64,000 nucleotides of DNA from Leptobrachium leishanense (taxonomy: Eukaryota > Chordata > Amphibia > Anura > Megophryidae): the NCBI GenBank assembly GCA_009667805.1, contig CM019065.1:21913822-21977821 (forward strand). The letters are read 5' to 3'. The notes under the pieces are model-generated. The model saw only the letters and a program-made list of their open reading frames with translations. It had not been told where the DNA came from and ran no database searches. Position numbers and translations under genes: made by a program. Each line of letters starts with the position of its first letter. Position 1 is the stretch's first letter. Of the stretch, positions 11,225-22,435 are shown in pieces.

Positions 11225-11632
11225 CGTTTGAGGAGACTGTATCTACTACCCTTTCTATATCACGGTTACAGGGAATATCCTCCCAGTGGGAGCAGTTCCA
11301 TGTATCTACTACCCTTTCTATATCACTGTTACTGCCCCACTGGGAGACTATTCCATGTAACCGTGATATAGAAAGTGTAGTAGATACATGGAATAGCCTC
11401 CCAGTGGGGGCAGTGATATAGAAAGGGTAGTAGATACTGCTCCCACTGGGAGGCTATTCCATGTATCTACTACCCTTTCTATATCACTGCCCCACTGGGA
11501 GGCTATTCCATGTATCTACTACCCTTTCTATATCACTGTTACATGGAATAGCCTCCTAGTGGGAGCAGTAACAGTGATATAGAAAGGGTAGTAGATACAT
11601 GGAATAGCCTCCCAGTGGGGCAGTAACAGTGA
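11225..11632. repeat. Palindromic tandem array
   Basis: About eight segments contain GTATCTACTACCCTTTCTAT or its complement and alternate with CCCAGTGGGAG-type words, themselves nearly self-complementary, and TCCATGTA. Orientation flips several times, so each strand can fold on itself repeatedly. It lies in the right part of the hAT at 9398-11750. Confidence 0.85.
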
Positions 11633-12027
11633 TCATGCACAATTTTAAGTCTTTTCTCTATGCTGATAGGCATGGTACAGATAATAAGGGAGGGGGGGGC
11701 ACCAAAACGCACCTTCGCCTGAGTAGACAAAAATGCTTGCACCGGCCCTGTCTGTACGTCGTACTAGTGGTTCTGTGTTCTCGAAAAAATGCGTTCATTT
11801 TCCACTTGTGTTGCGCAGCCGGACTTTCGTGCGACCGTACTTCGTATATTGGCCGTCATTTGCTGCTAGTGCGGCAGTGATTAAGTGCGCCTAAACGCAT
11901 GTTAAAAATTCGCTAGTCTGACCCTAGCCTAAATGGGAGAATTTTTCTGGTTTGGCTATTTTGACCTAGAATTTGCCATTCTCCAGTCATTCTCCTGCTC
12001 TTCAACGCTCTCTGAATAACCCTGTCA

Positions 12028-12180
12028 GGGTTATTCAGAGAAAGGTGAAACTCAGGAGAATGACTGAAGAGAAAATTCTAGGTCAAAATAGCCGAACCAG
12101 AAAAATTCTCCCATTTATCTCACTTTCCAAATCGGCTATTTGGTCTAGAATTTTCCATTCTCCAGTCATTCTCCTGCTTT
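12028..12180. mobile_element. Second family C copy, truncated
   Basis: It starts CAGGGTTATTCAGAGAAAG directly against the end of the first copy. It repeats the GTCAAAATAGCCGAACCAG, CTCCCATTTATCTC and GGCTATTTGGTCTAGA words, then runs out near 12180. The two copies meet head to tail at CCCTG|TCAGGG, with only the T between them. Confidence 0.6.
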
Positions 12181-12701
12181 TGACTGCCAAAAAATCAGTA
12201 ATCTTTTTCTGCGTGTCCGAAAATGTCTCCTCTTTTCATACAGACTGCCGCCCCAAGCAGTTGTTTATGGATAGATTAAAGGAAAAGCATTTACCGTAAT
12301 TTGAAATGTCATTTTTTGGTTTTTACATATTTCTATACATCCTAGAAATCCGCCACTTCACGGGCAGGTTATGGGGACCTCCTAGGCACGATATTTGAAG
12401 GAATTTTTCGTTTTTATTTTTAACCCTTATTTCATGGAAAACTCACTGTCCCTTTAAAAAAGTTTTTTTTTTACTTTTTGTCCTTGTTTCCTGTCCCCCA
12501 GGGCACTACCCGGACCCCCATACACTTTTTATGGCAAATATCTAGCATATATGCCCTCTTGGAGGGCACTCTAAAAACTGAATTTTCAGCCCCATTGACT
12601 TGTATGGAGTTCAAGCTCGGGTTCGGATCCGAACATTTGGAAAGTTCAGGTTCAGCTTCGAACCGAACTCGGGGAGTGTTCGGTTCATCCCTAATTATGA
12701 G

Positions 12702-13589
12702 TCGAGCAATAAATGCTCGAAAATGCATAAACTCTAATACTAATACTCATCTAAATCGTCTTCCAATAGCAAGTTACTGCACATGTGTTAGCGCTGTCAT
12801 CGCCATGTGTCAAGTCAAGTTCAATTAAATTTGACTTGAATGGTGACAAAGTGGTATTTTTAATACTCCCCATAAACACGACAGGTCCTCTTAAACTTGT
12901 ATTTCCTAGCAGTAGGAAAGTATCTTTCACATATTTACAGCTTTCCCTACGCATTTCACAGGATGATGACAGAAGATACAATTGGATGAATTCATCAAAT
13001 GGTTTTATTTATCCATTTCCCTTATTTTACTCTAACCCTAGCACTTAGAATTTGAAAGCAGGAAGCTTTTCCCTTTACTACTCTGGTGCTTTGAATTAGA
13101 AAAGTGCATTTATTTTCAAACAAATTAAGATTTTTATGAATTTTTTGGGCAAGTTGTTCTAAACATGACTCAACAAAAAGACTTGTCAACGATTGAAAAA
13201 AAAATGTATCGTATAGGAAAACATTTGATTGGTATTTTCATCCATTTTTACAATTTGCAGTTTAACTCTGCTAAATTAAAATCGGAGCCCCTGACCCCCA
13301 TTCCTCCCTCTCACATGCCTATTGGACGAGAGGCTAAATCAGAGTAGGTGGGCCTTTTCACTGTCTCCAATTAGTTCCCCTGCTGGTCATAGCTGCCCAG
13401 TATATAGGGGATCTACGTTCCACGATTTATTAATTTCTCCACAGACCAGGGGTTGGGGTCAGAAGTAGGAGGGTATTTAAGGCAAAGGGCAAGGGCAGTA
13501 ATAAAGGGGACAGGAGTATCCCATATCTTTGTGGGCCAATGGCTATGGGAGCAAATGGGTTTCCTGTGAACCCATCTGCTCTTGCAACT
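12702..13589. other. Intron 2 sequence, no feature recognised
   Basis: AT-rich sequence with short open frames on both strands and no recognisable domain. I see no clear repeat ends. Confidence 0.45.
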
Positions 13590-14230
13590 CCTCACCGGTT
13601 TTCAACTGGTGAGAGTTTACTGATGCCATGTATCCTAACAAATGTCTAGTTCCTCTGGCAGAAAAGCAGCCCCAAAACATGACAGAGTCACTACCATATT
13701 TATCCATGGGCATAAGGTACTTTTTCACAGTGCTTCCTCTCTATACGTTAAACCCTCCTCTGGTGTTTATTGACAAAAATCTCTGTTTTGGTTTCGCCTG
13801 TCCAGAAAATCCAATCCCATCTGAAGTTCCAGTGTCTGGCTAACTGGAGATGCTAGAGCTTCTTCTTGGATGATAGTAAAGGCTTGTTTCTTGTAACCCT
13901 TCAAAACAGCACTTAGTGATGTAGGTGACCTTGGATTGTAATTTTGGCAATTTTATGATCGTTGAGGCTCAGGTAAATTCTGCAATTCTCCAGCTGTGAT
14001 CCTTGGAGATTGTTTTGGCCACTAAAACCAGCCAATTCATTTAGTTGACACTGCTCTTCCATGTTGTTTCATAACAGTTGCCTGGAACGTCTTAATTATT
14101 GCCCTGATAGTGGAAATGGATATTCTCAATGTTTTTCTTATAGCAGCTCCCCCATTTGTGAAGCACAACAACCTTTTGCAGCACATCACAGCTATATTCC
14201 CTGGTCTTATCCATTGAGATGAATGACTAA
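13590..14230 (-). pseudogene. Tc1-type transposase remnant
   Basis: On the minus strand the start MDKTREYS near 14217 resembles the N-terminal helix-turn-helix of Tc1 transposases. It is followed, through stops and frameshifts, by a KITIQGHLHH-like stretch, WTGETK at about 13792, and DSVMFWGCFSARGTRHL near 13680. In active Tc1 transposases the first catalytic aspartate sits in WTDETK; here the codon is GGC, glycine. The C-terminal part with the last two acidic residues is missing. No terminal repeats were found, so only a coding remnant survives. Confidence 0.72.
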
Positions 14231-14403
14231 AGGGGATTTGGATTATGTGTTACCTCATACTATTCCCCTGGGAAACACGAAGGCATGGTTGAACTATTTC
14301 CTGTTCCTAGTCACCCAGGTGTACTAAAAATGTAAACTATTTCAAATATATTTTTCTCATGTGATTACAAGGAGGGCTCTTTGTGCCTGAAAAAAAACCT
14401 TAC

Positions 14404-14695
14404 CTGTGGAAAGTGGTAGATTCCTAGAACAGAAGCCAAAAGAACTGAATGTGTGGACATGGCGGATCCTATTATGGAGCTGAGAGGAGCATCTGTACGA
14501 CATCTGTAATTTGGGATGTGTCTGTTAAGCCCCGTCAACATTTGTAAAGCTCCTTCCAGGTCATACTGAAGAAGTGCACACGAATCATATGCTCGAAACC
14601 CCAGGGTGATATTCGGAAGGATTTCATCATTTTTATTTATCTCATCCAAAGCAAATCGTAAAGTTTGAAGATGCTGGAAACTTTCGAAGTAGAAC
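14404..14695 (-). CDS. Vomeronasal type-2 receptor, exon 2
   Basis: The exon is 292 bp. The acceptor is CTTCAACAAAG before GTTCTAC, and the donor is TTTCCACAG|GTAAGG. One base completes the split codon from exon 1 (AT+G, methionine) and 97 codons follow. The protein has the lobe 1 hallmarks of family C receptors: ESFQHLQTLRFALDEINK, then LPNITLGFRAYDSC, then SVLGIYHFPQ at the exon end. It is open throughout. Exon 3 continues directly with ISHYSG, as in other V2Rs. A Tc1 element lies 144 bp upstream of it in transcription order (14840-16444) and a dead Tc1 lies just downstream. Confidence 0.92.
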
Positions 14696-14839
14696 CTTTG
14701 TTGAAGACACATTTAAACATCACATGGTTAGTACATAGACTGATCACAAATTATTATTTCAATTACTTTGGAAATCTCAATATTTGAATGTAATGAATGG
14801 AAATTCCTCTTTTAACATGATTTTATTAATTTATATACA

Positions 14840-16444
14840 CAGGGGAAACTCGAAAAATTAGAATATCGTGCAAAAGTTAATTTATTTCAGTAATGCAACT
14901 TAAAAGGTGAAACTAATATATGAGACTCATTACATGCAAAGCAAGATAGTTCAAGCCATGATTTGTCATAATTGTGATGATTCTGGTTACAGCTCATGAA
15001 AACCCCAAATCCACAATCTCAGAAAATTAGAATATTACATGCAATCAATAAAACAAGGATTGTACATAAAACAATATGGCACCTCTGAAAAGTATAAGCT
15101 GCAGATGTACTCAGTACTTGGTTTGGGCCCCTTTTGCAGCAATTACTGCCTCAATGCGGCAATGTGGCATGGATTCTATCAGCCTGTGGCACTGCTGAGG
15201 TGTTATGGAAGACCAGGATGCTTCAATAGCAGCCTTCAGCTCTTTTGCATTGTTCGGTCTCATGTCTCTCATCTTTCTCTTGGCAATGCGCCATAGATTC
15301 TCTATGGGGTTCAGGTCAGGCGAGTTTGCTGGCCAATCAAGCACAGTAATCCCATGGTCATTGAACCAGGTTTTGGTGCTTTTGGCAGTGTGGGCAGGTG
15401 CCAAGTCCTGCTGGAAAATGAAGTCAGCATCCCCATAAAGCTCATCTGAGGAAGGAAGCATGAAGTGCTCCAACATCTCCTGGTAGGCGGCTGCATTGAC
15501 CCTGGAATTAATGAAGCACAGTGGACCAACACCAGCAGATGACATGGCTCCCCAAATCAACACAGACTGTGGAAACTTCACACTGGACTTCAAGCATCTT
15601 GCAGTGTGTGCCTCTCCATTCTTCCTCCATGCTCTGGGTCCTTGGTTTCCAAATGAGATGCAAAATCTGCTCTCATCAGAAAAGAAGACTTTGGAACACT
15701 GAGCAACAGACCAGGTCTGTTTTTCTTTAACCCAGGTAAGACACTTCTGATGTTGTTTGTTGTTCAGGAGCGGCTTGACAAGAGGAATACGACATTTGAA
15801 ACCCATGTCCAGGATCCGTCTGTGCGTGGTGGTTCTTGATGCACTGACTCCAGCCTCAGTCCACTCCTTGTGAAAGTCCCCAACACTTTTGAATGGCCTT
15901 TTCCTGACAATCCTCTCCATGCTGCGGACATCCCTGCTGCTTGTGCACCTTTTTCTTCCACATTTTCCCTTCCACATAACTTTCTATTAATGTGCTTTGA
16001 TACAGCACTTTGGGAACATCCAACTTCTTTTGCAATGACCTTTTGAGGCTTTCCCTCCTTATGGAGGGTGTCAATGATGGTTTTCTGCACAACTGTCAGG
16101 TCAGCAGTCTTTCCCATGATTGTGATTCTTACTGAACCAGACTGAGAGACCATTTAAAGGCTCAGGAACCCTTTGCAGGTGTTATGGCTGAATTAGCTGA
16201 TTAGAGTTGGACACTTTGAGCCTAGAATATTGTACCTTTTCATAATATTCTAATTTTCTGAGATTGTGGATTTGGCGTTTTCATGAGCTGTAACCATAAT
16301 CATTATAATTATGACAAATCACGGCTTGAACAATCTTGCTTTGCATGTAATGAGTCTATCTCATAAATTAGTTTCACCTTTTAAGTTGCATTACTGAAAT
16401 AAATGAACTTTTGCATGATATTCTAATTTTTCGAGTTTCACCTG
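14840..16444 (-). mobile_element. Tc1/mariner element with long inverted repeats
   Basis: The terminal inverted repeats are about 200 bp each (14840-15037 and 16247-16444), starting CAGGGGAAACTCGAAAAATT and, reversed, CAGGTGAAACTCGAAAAATT. Inside each repeat the outer word CGAAAAATTAGAATAT recurs as CAGAAAATTAGAATATT near the inner edge, the IR/DR layout of many Tc1 elements. TA follows at 16445; the left TA has become CA. The transposase frame is on the minus strand. It lies in intron 1 of the V2R gene. Confidence 0.9.
15111..16117 (-). pseudogene. Tc1-type transposase, nearly intact, one frameshift
   Basis: Starting MGKTADLTVVQ at 16117, the reading frame encodes the paired-type DNA-binding domain (SQSAVSKHINRK) and shifts frame near 15970, within RKLCGRENVEE. 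It then runs uninterrupted for 288 codons to QTKY. All three catalytic acids are present: D in FFSDESRFC (near 15680), D in FQQDLAPAHTAK (near 15400), and E in SPDLNPIENLW (near 15300), with DD34E-type spacing. Length is normal for Tc1 (about 335 residues). The single lesion suggests a recent loss or possibly an assembly error. Confidence 0.9.
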
Positions 16445-16523
16445 TACATTCACCTCGTAATAATTTTGGAAGCCTGTTCAGCTCAATTTTTGTGTATTAA
16501 AGCAAAAATTGTGATTTCACAAA

Positions 16524-19450
16524 TTGTACACTGGGAACCAACGCCCTATGACTATGGAAACTCTGATGTGCTCATATTTGAATCGTCTTGAAGTTCTCAT
16601 TATGATGGGGACTAATACTCAGAAGGTAAGAGATGTGTTTCAGGTGCACGGGAGTGAAATGGACACTGCCCAATTAAACAAACTTAACAAACTAGAAACA
16701 GCTCTGAGGCAAGAATGTCATAGACTAGCCCTTGAAGTCAGAAGAGGACAGTTCCATTTTTGGGGCCAAAGCCTCTTGATCTCTAACTGAGTTAAATTAA
16801 ATCCATTAGTACTGTTGGATATTTAAAGGAAGGGATGCTATCCAGAGAGTGTCATTTGTGCCCAGTCTCTTCCTGAAAAGGAAATAACTAAGGGCTGGAC
16901 TATCAAGCCAGATGTAAAATATTTACGAAATAGGATAATGTGTTCTAGTAACTATTCACAATCGATCTACAATTGAGGTATGCATAGAACATTGTCAGCA
17001 GCTTGGGGTAATCCACCTTTTAGAAGAAGGAAGGCCAATGGCAGCTTCAGTGATTGGTTTGAGCCAATGAATTAGAAGGTAACAGCTTACTTAAAGAATA
17101 GAATGCTAGATTACAAAAGGACATTCAGGCCACAAAAGGAGTTTTCTCTAAAAAGGATGTGGATGTAGAATGTGCCAAGAGCGCCCAGCATACCATTCGG
17201 CTAAGTGATTCTACCCTATTAAGAAGGATCACGTCTCGAAGGATTGTTCCTCAAAACATTGAAGATGTTAGGGATATCCTTTGCGAGGTGGAAGAGGGAA
17301 GGATTATTCAAGAATGGAGAAGCCCTAATGCATCACCCATTGCTTTTATCAGAAAGAAATATTAATCAGTATGACTTTGCGTTGATTACCGTACATTAAA
17401 CAAGAGAATGACTCCCGATTAATATAACTTGCAAGAAAAGAAGACCTATTGGTTTTCTTGAATGATTGCATCTGGTTCAGTGTCTTGGACTATCAGTCCA
17501 GGTACTATCAAATCCCTATGAATGTGGAGGATCAATAAAAATGTATTTTTATTTGCCCCCTAGCATTCATCCAATTTAATCACATTCATCAAGGGGTTAC
17601 AGGAGCTGCTGCGACTTTGTAGCAAATAATGAAAACGACACTAGGAGACTTGCACCCTAAGTTATGTCTAGTTTATCTGGATGATATAATTGTATTTGAA
17701 AGAACCCTGAACAGCACGAGGTTCATCTGTTAAAAGGATTTCAATATCTAAGAACAGAAGGTCTGAGGTTGTCTCTTGATAAGTATACATTTTCTCAGGC
17801 TTTTGTAACATAGTTAGACATATTCTAGCAGCAGGTGGTGCTGCCAATAACCAAACCAAACTAGAAGCAGTGATTAACTGGCCTAGGCAACAAATCATTA
17901 AAAAATTACAATCCATATTGGGATCTTGCAGCTACTACCGACCTTTTTTGAGGCTGTTCAATAAATAGCCCGAAGTCTCCATGACCTACTGAACAGGAAC
18001 CCTAGCAACGTAGCACAAAGAGTCCCCCTCAAAGGAAGCTATATAAAGAGAAATGGACTCCAAAATATGAAAATGTTTTCCAACTTCTCAAGAGAAAGAT
18101 GACTGAAGCACCTGTGTTAGTTTACACTGACCCCAATAGGCCATATACTCTCCATGTAGGTGCAAGTTTGGAAGGACTGGTGGTAGGCAGGGGCTATTTG
18201 CATATATTGGTCAGAGTCTTACTGAAAGTGAAAAGTACACGGTACTCAAGTAGGAGTTTCTTGCTCTGAAATGGACTATAGTGGACAAGTTACATGATCG
18301 CTTGCATGGTGTCAGGTTTCACATAGCAACAGACAATAACCCTCTTACGTACATCTTAAACACAGGAAAGTTGAATGCAACAGTACACTGGTGGCTACCA
18401 GCAATCTCTAATAATGATTTTTCTTTGAAGGACAAGCCATGCCCTAAAAACATTGTAACCAATGCTCTGTCTACCACAAAGGAAGATGAAGAATGGATCG
18501 AAATTATAGATCTAGGAGTTAGAGCCCTATGTCAGGCTTTTAGTGTGGAAGATGGATGGGTTTCTGAGTCAAGATGTATTAGTTTTACACCTGGAGTTAT
18601 TCCTAAAGCCATGTGTCTTTTAGTTATTATCTTTGAAAGGTCTGTTATCAACTCAGATGAGAAATTGCAAACTCAAGTTCATGACTCAGTAATTGGCTGT
18701 CTCATAAAATCGCTAGAGAAATGACATTTCCAGTATGTGAACAATTTACCTGTTGGTCTACAGAACCATCTTAGCAGGGAATGGAGTTAATTCCATACTG
18801 AAAATGGACTCATATTTAAAGTAATACCACAGCGTGATCACCCTGGCTGAGAACAGTTGGTCCTCTCTCAAAAGTATGAAGAGATAGTGATTAGATCTCT
18901 ACACAACTTCCACTGATGTGTAGGGATTAACAACACTTTCGGTCGATTTCAGAATCTCTTCTACTGGTCATACAAGAATTTGTGAAGAAGTATTTTTTTA
19001 AGGGTGCAGAAGATTTATCCAGAGTAATACCACCTACCCATGCTGCCCCTATGGGTCATATAAAAAAATTATGTTGCAAATTTTTATTGGTGTATGGACT
19101 TACTATGTTTTGGAAATTATTTAAATGTAGATTTAAATGTCCTGGGAGCAGTAACATGTTAGTGATTACAGATCATTTTATTTGGTATGTTAAAGCCAAA
19201 CCCACTAAGAGTGAGAAAGCAACTACACTTGCAAAAGTGTTACGGCAGAATATCTTTGTCAATTCCTAAAATATTACATTCTGATCAAGATTGAGATTTT
19301 GAAATCAGAATTTTAAAAGAAATGATGAAACTGATACAGATTGTGGAAACTAGAACAACTCCATATCATCCTGGAGGAGAGGCTCTTCCAGTTCAATCAA
19401 ATTCGATTGGATATGTTAGGCACTCTCAAAGATGTACAGATGAGGAAGTG
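16524..19450 (+). pseudogene. Ty3/Gypsy retrotransposon pol remnant
   Basis: Pieces of a pol polyprotein lie in order, in shifting frames with many stops. They are a possible gag or protease-proximal piece (16524-16790); the reverse transcriptase N-terminus (IRLSDSTLLRRITSRRIVPQ at 17190) and LCVDYRTLNKRMTPD (17380); the polymerase motif LVYLDDIIVF (17669-17698); RNase H with TDNNPLTYILNTGKLNAT (18331); and integrase with LVITDHFIWYVKAKPTKSEK (19159) and RTTPYHP (19351). No LTRs were found at either side. Wording resembles vertebrate Ty3/Gypsy elements. It lies in intron 1 of the V2R gene. Confidence 0.87.
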
Positions 19451-19619
19451 GTGTTAACATCTAGAATTTCTTAAATATTGTAATTATGAGTTGGACAGCG
19501 CTTGAAAGAACCAAAATTGTTCCATACATTGGAGTACAATAGCACTGCTTTCACCACAATGTGTATCGCACACACAATACTATTATAAACACTTAAATCA
19601 GAGAAAGTGGCAACACGCT

Positions 19620-19835
19620 CAACCAAGTGCCAGCTGGATGGAGTAGAGGTAACATCACTGCTCTCCGTGGCGAAAGCCTGTGGAGTCATGGGTTCAATCC
19701 CAGCGAGCAACCTCTCCAGGAAGTGTCCTTGGGCAAGACACCTAAGAGTACATACTCGACACCCAGGACATACTTGAAAACAAGAGAGATCGTAATGTAT
19801 CCTTCCTGGTAAAATACTTACACAAAAAAAAAAAT
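19620..19835 (+). mobile_element. tRNA-derived SINE
   Basis: The head resembles a tRNA gene, with an A-box-like GGAGTAGAGGTAACATC and a good B box, GGGTTCAATCCC (19688). It continues through GGGCAAGACACCTAAGAG and CATACTTGAAAACAAGAGAG to TTCCTGGTAAAATACTTAC and an A-rich tail. Copies in reverse orientation lie at 53290-53480 and, 3' part only, at 52915-53002. It is read as a SINE rather than a working tRNA gene because of the long shared tail. Confidence 0.75.
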
Positions 19836-20959
19836 TCCACTAACAGTGCTGATATACAGTGACATTATGCAGCAACAAGTAACTGACTGTAGGCTTTATC
19901 AGTGGGGATTCCGACTGAGGATGCCTACAGTTAGTTAAGCGAAATGCCTCTTGTTTTTTACTATACTGTTTTGTCTTTGATTTTATTTGTGTTTTTATGG
20001 AATATATATACGTTTTGGACTAGAAGGCTTGTTCTTCTCTCACACCTCTCCCCTTTTTTCCCTTCTGTGGCATCTGCAAACTTATTCTGGCTGGATCCAA
20101 TGAGTAAATGGGAGAATGGGAGAATAGGAGAGGTCAAGCGAGAGGATCGCAAGAAGAAATGATGCAATACCTCCCTTCTCCTGAAGTGGGTTAAAGGTGC
20201 TGCTACCAAGCCACCGAGAATGGGAGGCTAATGGACACGTGTGACAGTGCTTTGGTATTGCCTCTGTAAAAAGAGACCCAGAAATCTACACAATATATAT
20301 TTTGACTTTCTTTGAGGTATAATGGCAACCGGAAGAACAGAACCCATTGTCTATTGGCTGGAATAAAAGAAAGGGGATAGACTTCCCATATTGGTCTAAG
20401 GCATCGATACTGAGCCAATAGTTCTAGTCTCTCTCCTTGTGAGTGGGGTCATTTTTTCTGATATAATTGGGTTACTAGATAATAATGTACTGTGCAATTA
20501 TGTGTTTTCTGTTGTTATTGTTTCTGTGACATAGATTTAAACATAAGGAGTTACTGCAAAAAGAAACTGTTATCAAGATAAGTAACCATTTCTGTATAGA
20601 CCTATGGTAATTTATTAGGTGTCACTGCATATTGTCACTGTATATCAGCACTGGCAGTGGAATTGATCTAGAGATTGATGTCCACGCTTATAATTGTATT
20701 ACCAGTTGCCTTCTCTGATGACTATTCTTATTCTGAACTAAACCCTGATTAAGCCACTAAGGATTCCACACACAGCCTCTGTCATAACCTGACTCAGAGA
20801 ACCCTAAACAAGGTCACAGGGGGACATCACTAAATAATGATGAAGAGAAAACCAGTGATTCCAGCTGTGAAAGGCACAATTGAGGCCTCCTACCCATATA
20901 CCCTCTCTTTCTCATTGAGTCCTGAGAAACCCAGCTTTGTCCATCTTTCACTAGTTCTA
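19836..20959. other. Intron 1 sequence, no feature recognised
   Basis: Short open frames occur on both strands without recognisable domains. No terminal repeats or tandem structure are apparent. Confidence 0.45.
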
Positions 20960-22435
20960 CTGGGTTATTCAAAGAGAATCAAAAAGTCACTGCACGTTCA
21001 GTGACTTTTCGTTCTCTTCAATTCGGCTTGATTTGGCGATCCCATTTCGGCGACCCTGCGGTGTATTCAGCAAGCACCACAGGGCCATCGTTGTGCAGGG
21101 AAAAGCCGCCGAAAACCTGCCGAACACTCACCGCAAAACCCAGGCGAATGCACGACGAAACCCGCAAAAACATCTGGATTAACCCCGCCGAACACACCAG
21201 AGAAACCCGAGCAGGAGCTGATTACAGAACAGAGCAGCTGCCGGAAAAAGCCAACACCGCAGACGAATGGAGTGAAAAAAAACAATACGTTTGAATGTTT
21301 GAAAAGTGAAACGCTGTTTGCAAACAAACTACTGAGCGAAAATATCTGAAATTTACATATAAGATCCAATGAATGATAATAAAAAAACGTTTAAAAAAAA
21401 AAGGGAAGCATTTTTTTTGCAAAAAAAATCCTGAAAAATGCTTAAAAGATCCTATAAAATCTATAAATAAAGAGACTTTTTACTGCAGAATATTATAATC
21501 AACGGTTTATTAGTAGGGATGAGCCGAACACCCCCGGTTTGGTTCGACTTCGAACTCGAACAATTTCAGACATTCGAGTTCGAACTCAAACACGATCCGA
21601 ACTCAATGTAAGTCAATGGGACCCGAACGATCGATTTTTAGAGTGCCCTCCAAGAGGGCATATATGCTAGATATTTGCCATAAAAGCTGTATGGGGGTCC
21701 GGGTAGTGCCCTGGGGGACAGGAAACAAGGACAAAAAGTAAAAAAAAAAACTTTTTTAAAAGGGACATTGAGTTTTCCATGAAATAAGGGTTAAAAATAA
21801 AAACGAAAAATTCCTTCAAATATCGTGCCTAGGAGGTCCCCATAACCTGCCCATGAAGTGGCGGATTTCTAGGATGTATAGAAATATGTAAAAACTTTTT
21901 AACCACTTCCCTGCAGGAAGGGTTGACGCGCTCAGCGCATCCTCTCTTCGCAGCCAGCGATCGGCCGGATTCCAGCTGATTGCTGTGCCCCCTGGTGCGG
22001 GCTGACATCCTTGAGGTCAGCCCGGCACTCCGGGACCGCCGCGGGCACAATAGATGTCATCGCGGCGGCTGATCCGAACCGAACGCTCATCCCTATTTAT
22101 TAGATATTGAATTAAAACGGGACTATTTTTAACATTGAAGCCTATGGGATTCGCCTGAATAAACCTGTCGAATGAAGCCATCGAATGGCAGGGCATTTCG
22201 GCAACTTTTCACTGCTGACTTTTGTTCTCTGAATAGACGAAGCATTGCTTCTTTATGGGGATTTCACTGCCCTCAAACAGGCACCGACCAGGCACCGTAT
22301 GGGCTGGCAATTTGCCAACATTTGGCGAACTGTCTGCTCTCAGGATAGCCGAATGGCCAGGAAAGGTAACCGAACGCTGAATTTCAGCATTCGGTTACCT
22401 TTTGACCCCAATTCGGAGCTCTTTATATAACTCTG
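20960..22435. mobile_element. Family A element, split by a small hAT
   Basis: It starts CTGGGTTATTCAAAGAGAAT and ends CTCTTTATATAACTCTG, with TA on both outer sides. The left part (AGTCACTGCACGTTCAGTGACTTTTC hairpin region, GGCGATCCCATTTCGGCGAC) and the right part (ACTGCCCTCAAACAGGCACCG, GGTAACCG) match the intact copy at 53682-54579. The hAT MITE 21514-22095 interrupts it. It is non-coding. Confidence 0.75.
21514..22095. mobile_element. hAT MITE of the TAGGGATGAGC family
   Basis: The ends are TAGGGATGAGCCGAACACC and GAACGCTCATCCCTA. TTTATTAG is duplicated at 21506-21513 and 22096-22103. The left 380 bp match the left end of the 13-kb hAT (38423). Part of a TTAA-type element (21898-22070, TTAACCACTTCCCTGCAGG onward) has become its middle. 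Confidence 0.85.

Larger units (their letters stand above)
9398..11750. mobile_element. Non-autonomous hAT with CAGGGCCGG ends and 8-bp duplication
   Basis: The element starts CAGGGCCGGCGCTAG and ends GCACCGGCCCTG. TCTGTACG is repeated directly outside at 9390-9397 and 11751-11758. No transposase domain is recognisable; the interior holds a G-rich stretch (9835-9945), TG/TA microsatellites and a palindromic tandem array (11225-11632). The end sequence resembles Charlie-type hAT ends. Confidence 0.78.
9158..11929. mobile_element. Harbinger-like MITE, second copy, with TAA duplication
   Basis: The ends are GGCTAGGGTCAGACTAACGC and, reversed, GGCTAGGGTCAGACTAGCG. TAA is duplicated at 9155-9157 and 11930-11932. 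The uninterrupted form of the target, GAGTTAAATGGGAG, is present in the sister arm of family C, so the insertion point is well defined. A hAT (9398-11750) has inserted inside, leaving about 420 bp of MITE. Confidence 0.72.
8898..12027. mobile_element. Family C inverted-repeat DNA element, split by a Harbinger-like insertion
   Basis: The ends are CAGGGTTATTCAGAGAG (8898) and CTCTCTGAATAACCCTG (ending 12027). The element is a series of arms in opposite orientation: GTCAAAATAGCCAAACCAG, ATTCTCCCATTTAACTC and TTGGCTATTTGGTCTAGA occur in both orientations. The Harbinger-like MITE at 9158-11929 interrupts one arm. Without it the element would be about 360 bp. Its terminal sequence is nearly the same as that of family A. 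Confidence 0.68.
6797..12693. mobile_element. hAT element of the TAGGGATGAGC family, heavily interrupted
   Basis: It begins TAGGGATGAGCTG and ends TTCATCCCTA, with the direct repeat ATTATGAG immediately outside (6789-6796 and 12694-12701). The right 500 bp match the left end of the 13-kb hAT at 38423 and the small copy at 21514. No transposase of its own is visible. The interior is taken up by a family A fragment, a TTAA element, two Harbinger-like MITEs, an inverted-repeat element and another hAT. It lies in intron 2 of the V2R gene. Confidence 0.82.

Noticed and set aside
19640..19710. tRNA gene
   Set aside because: A tRNA-like head with a B box is present, but it continues into a SINE body shared with 53290-53480.
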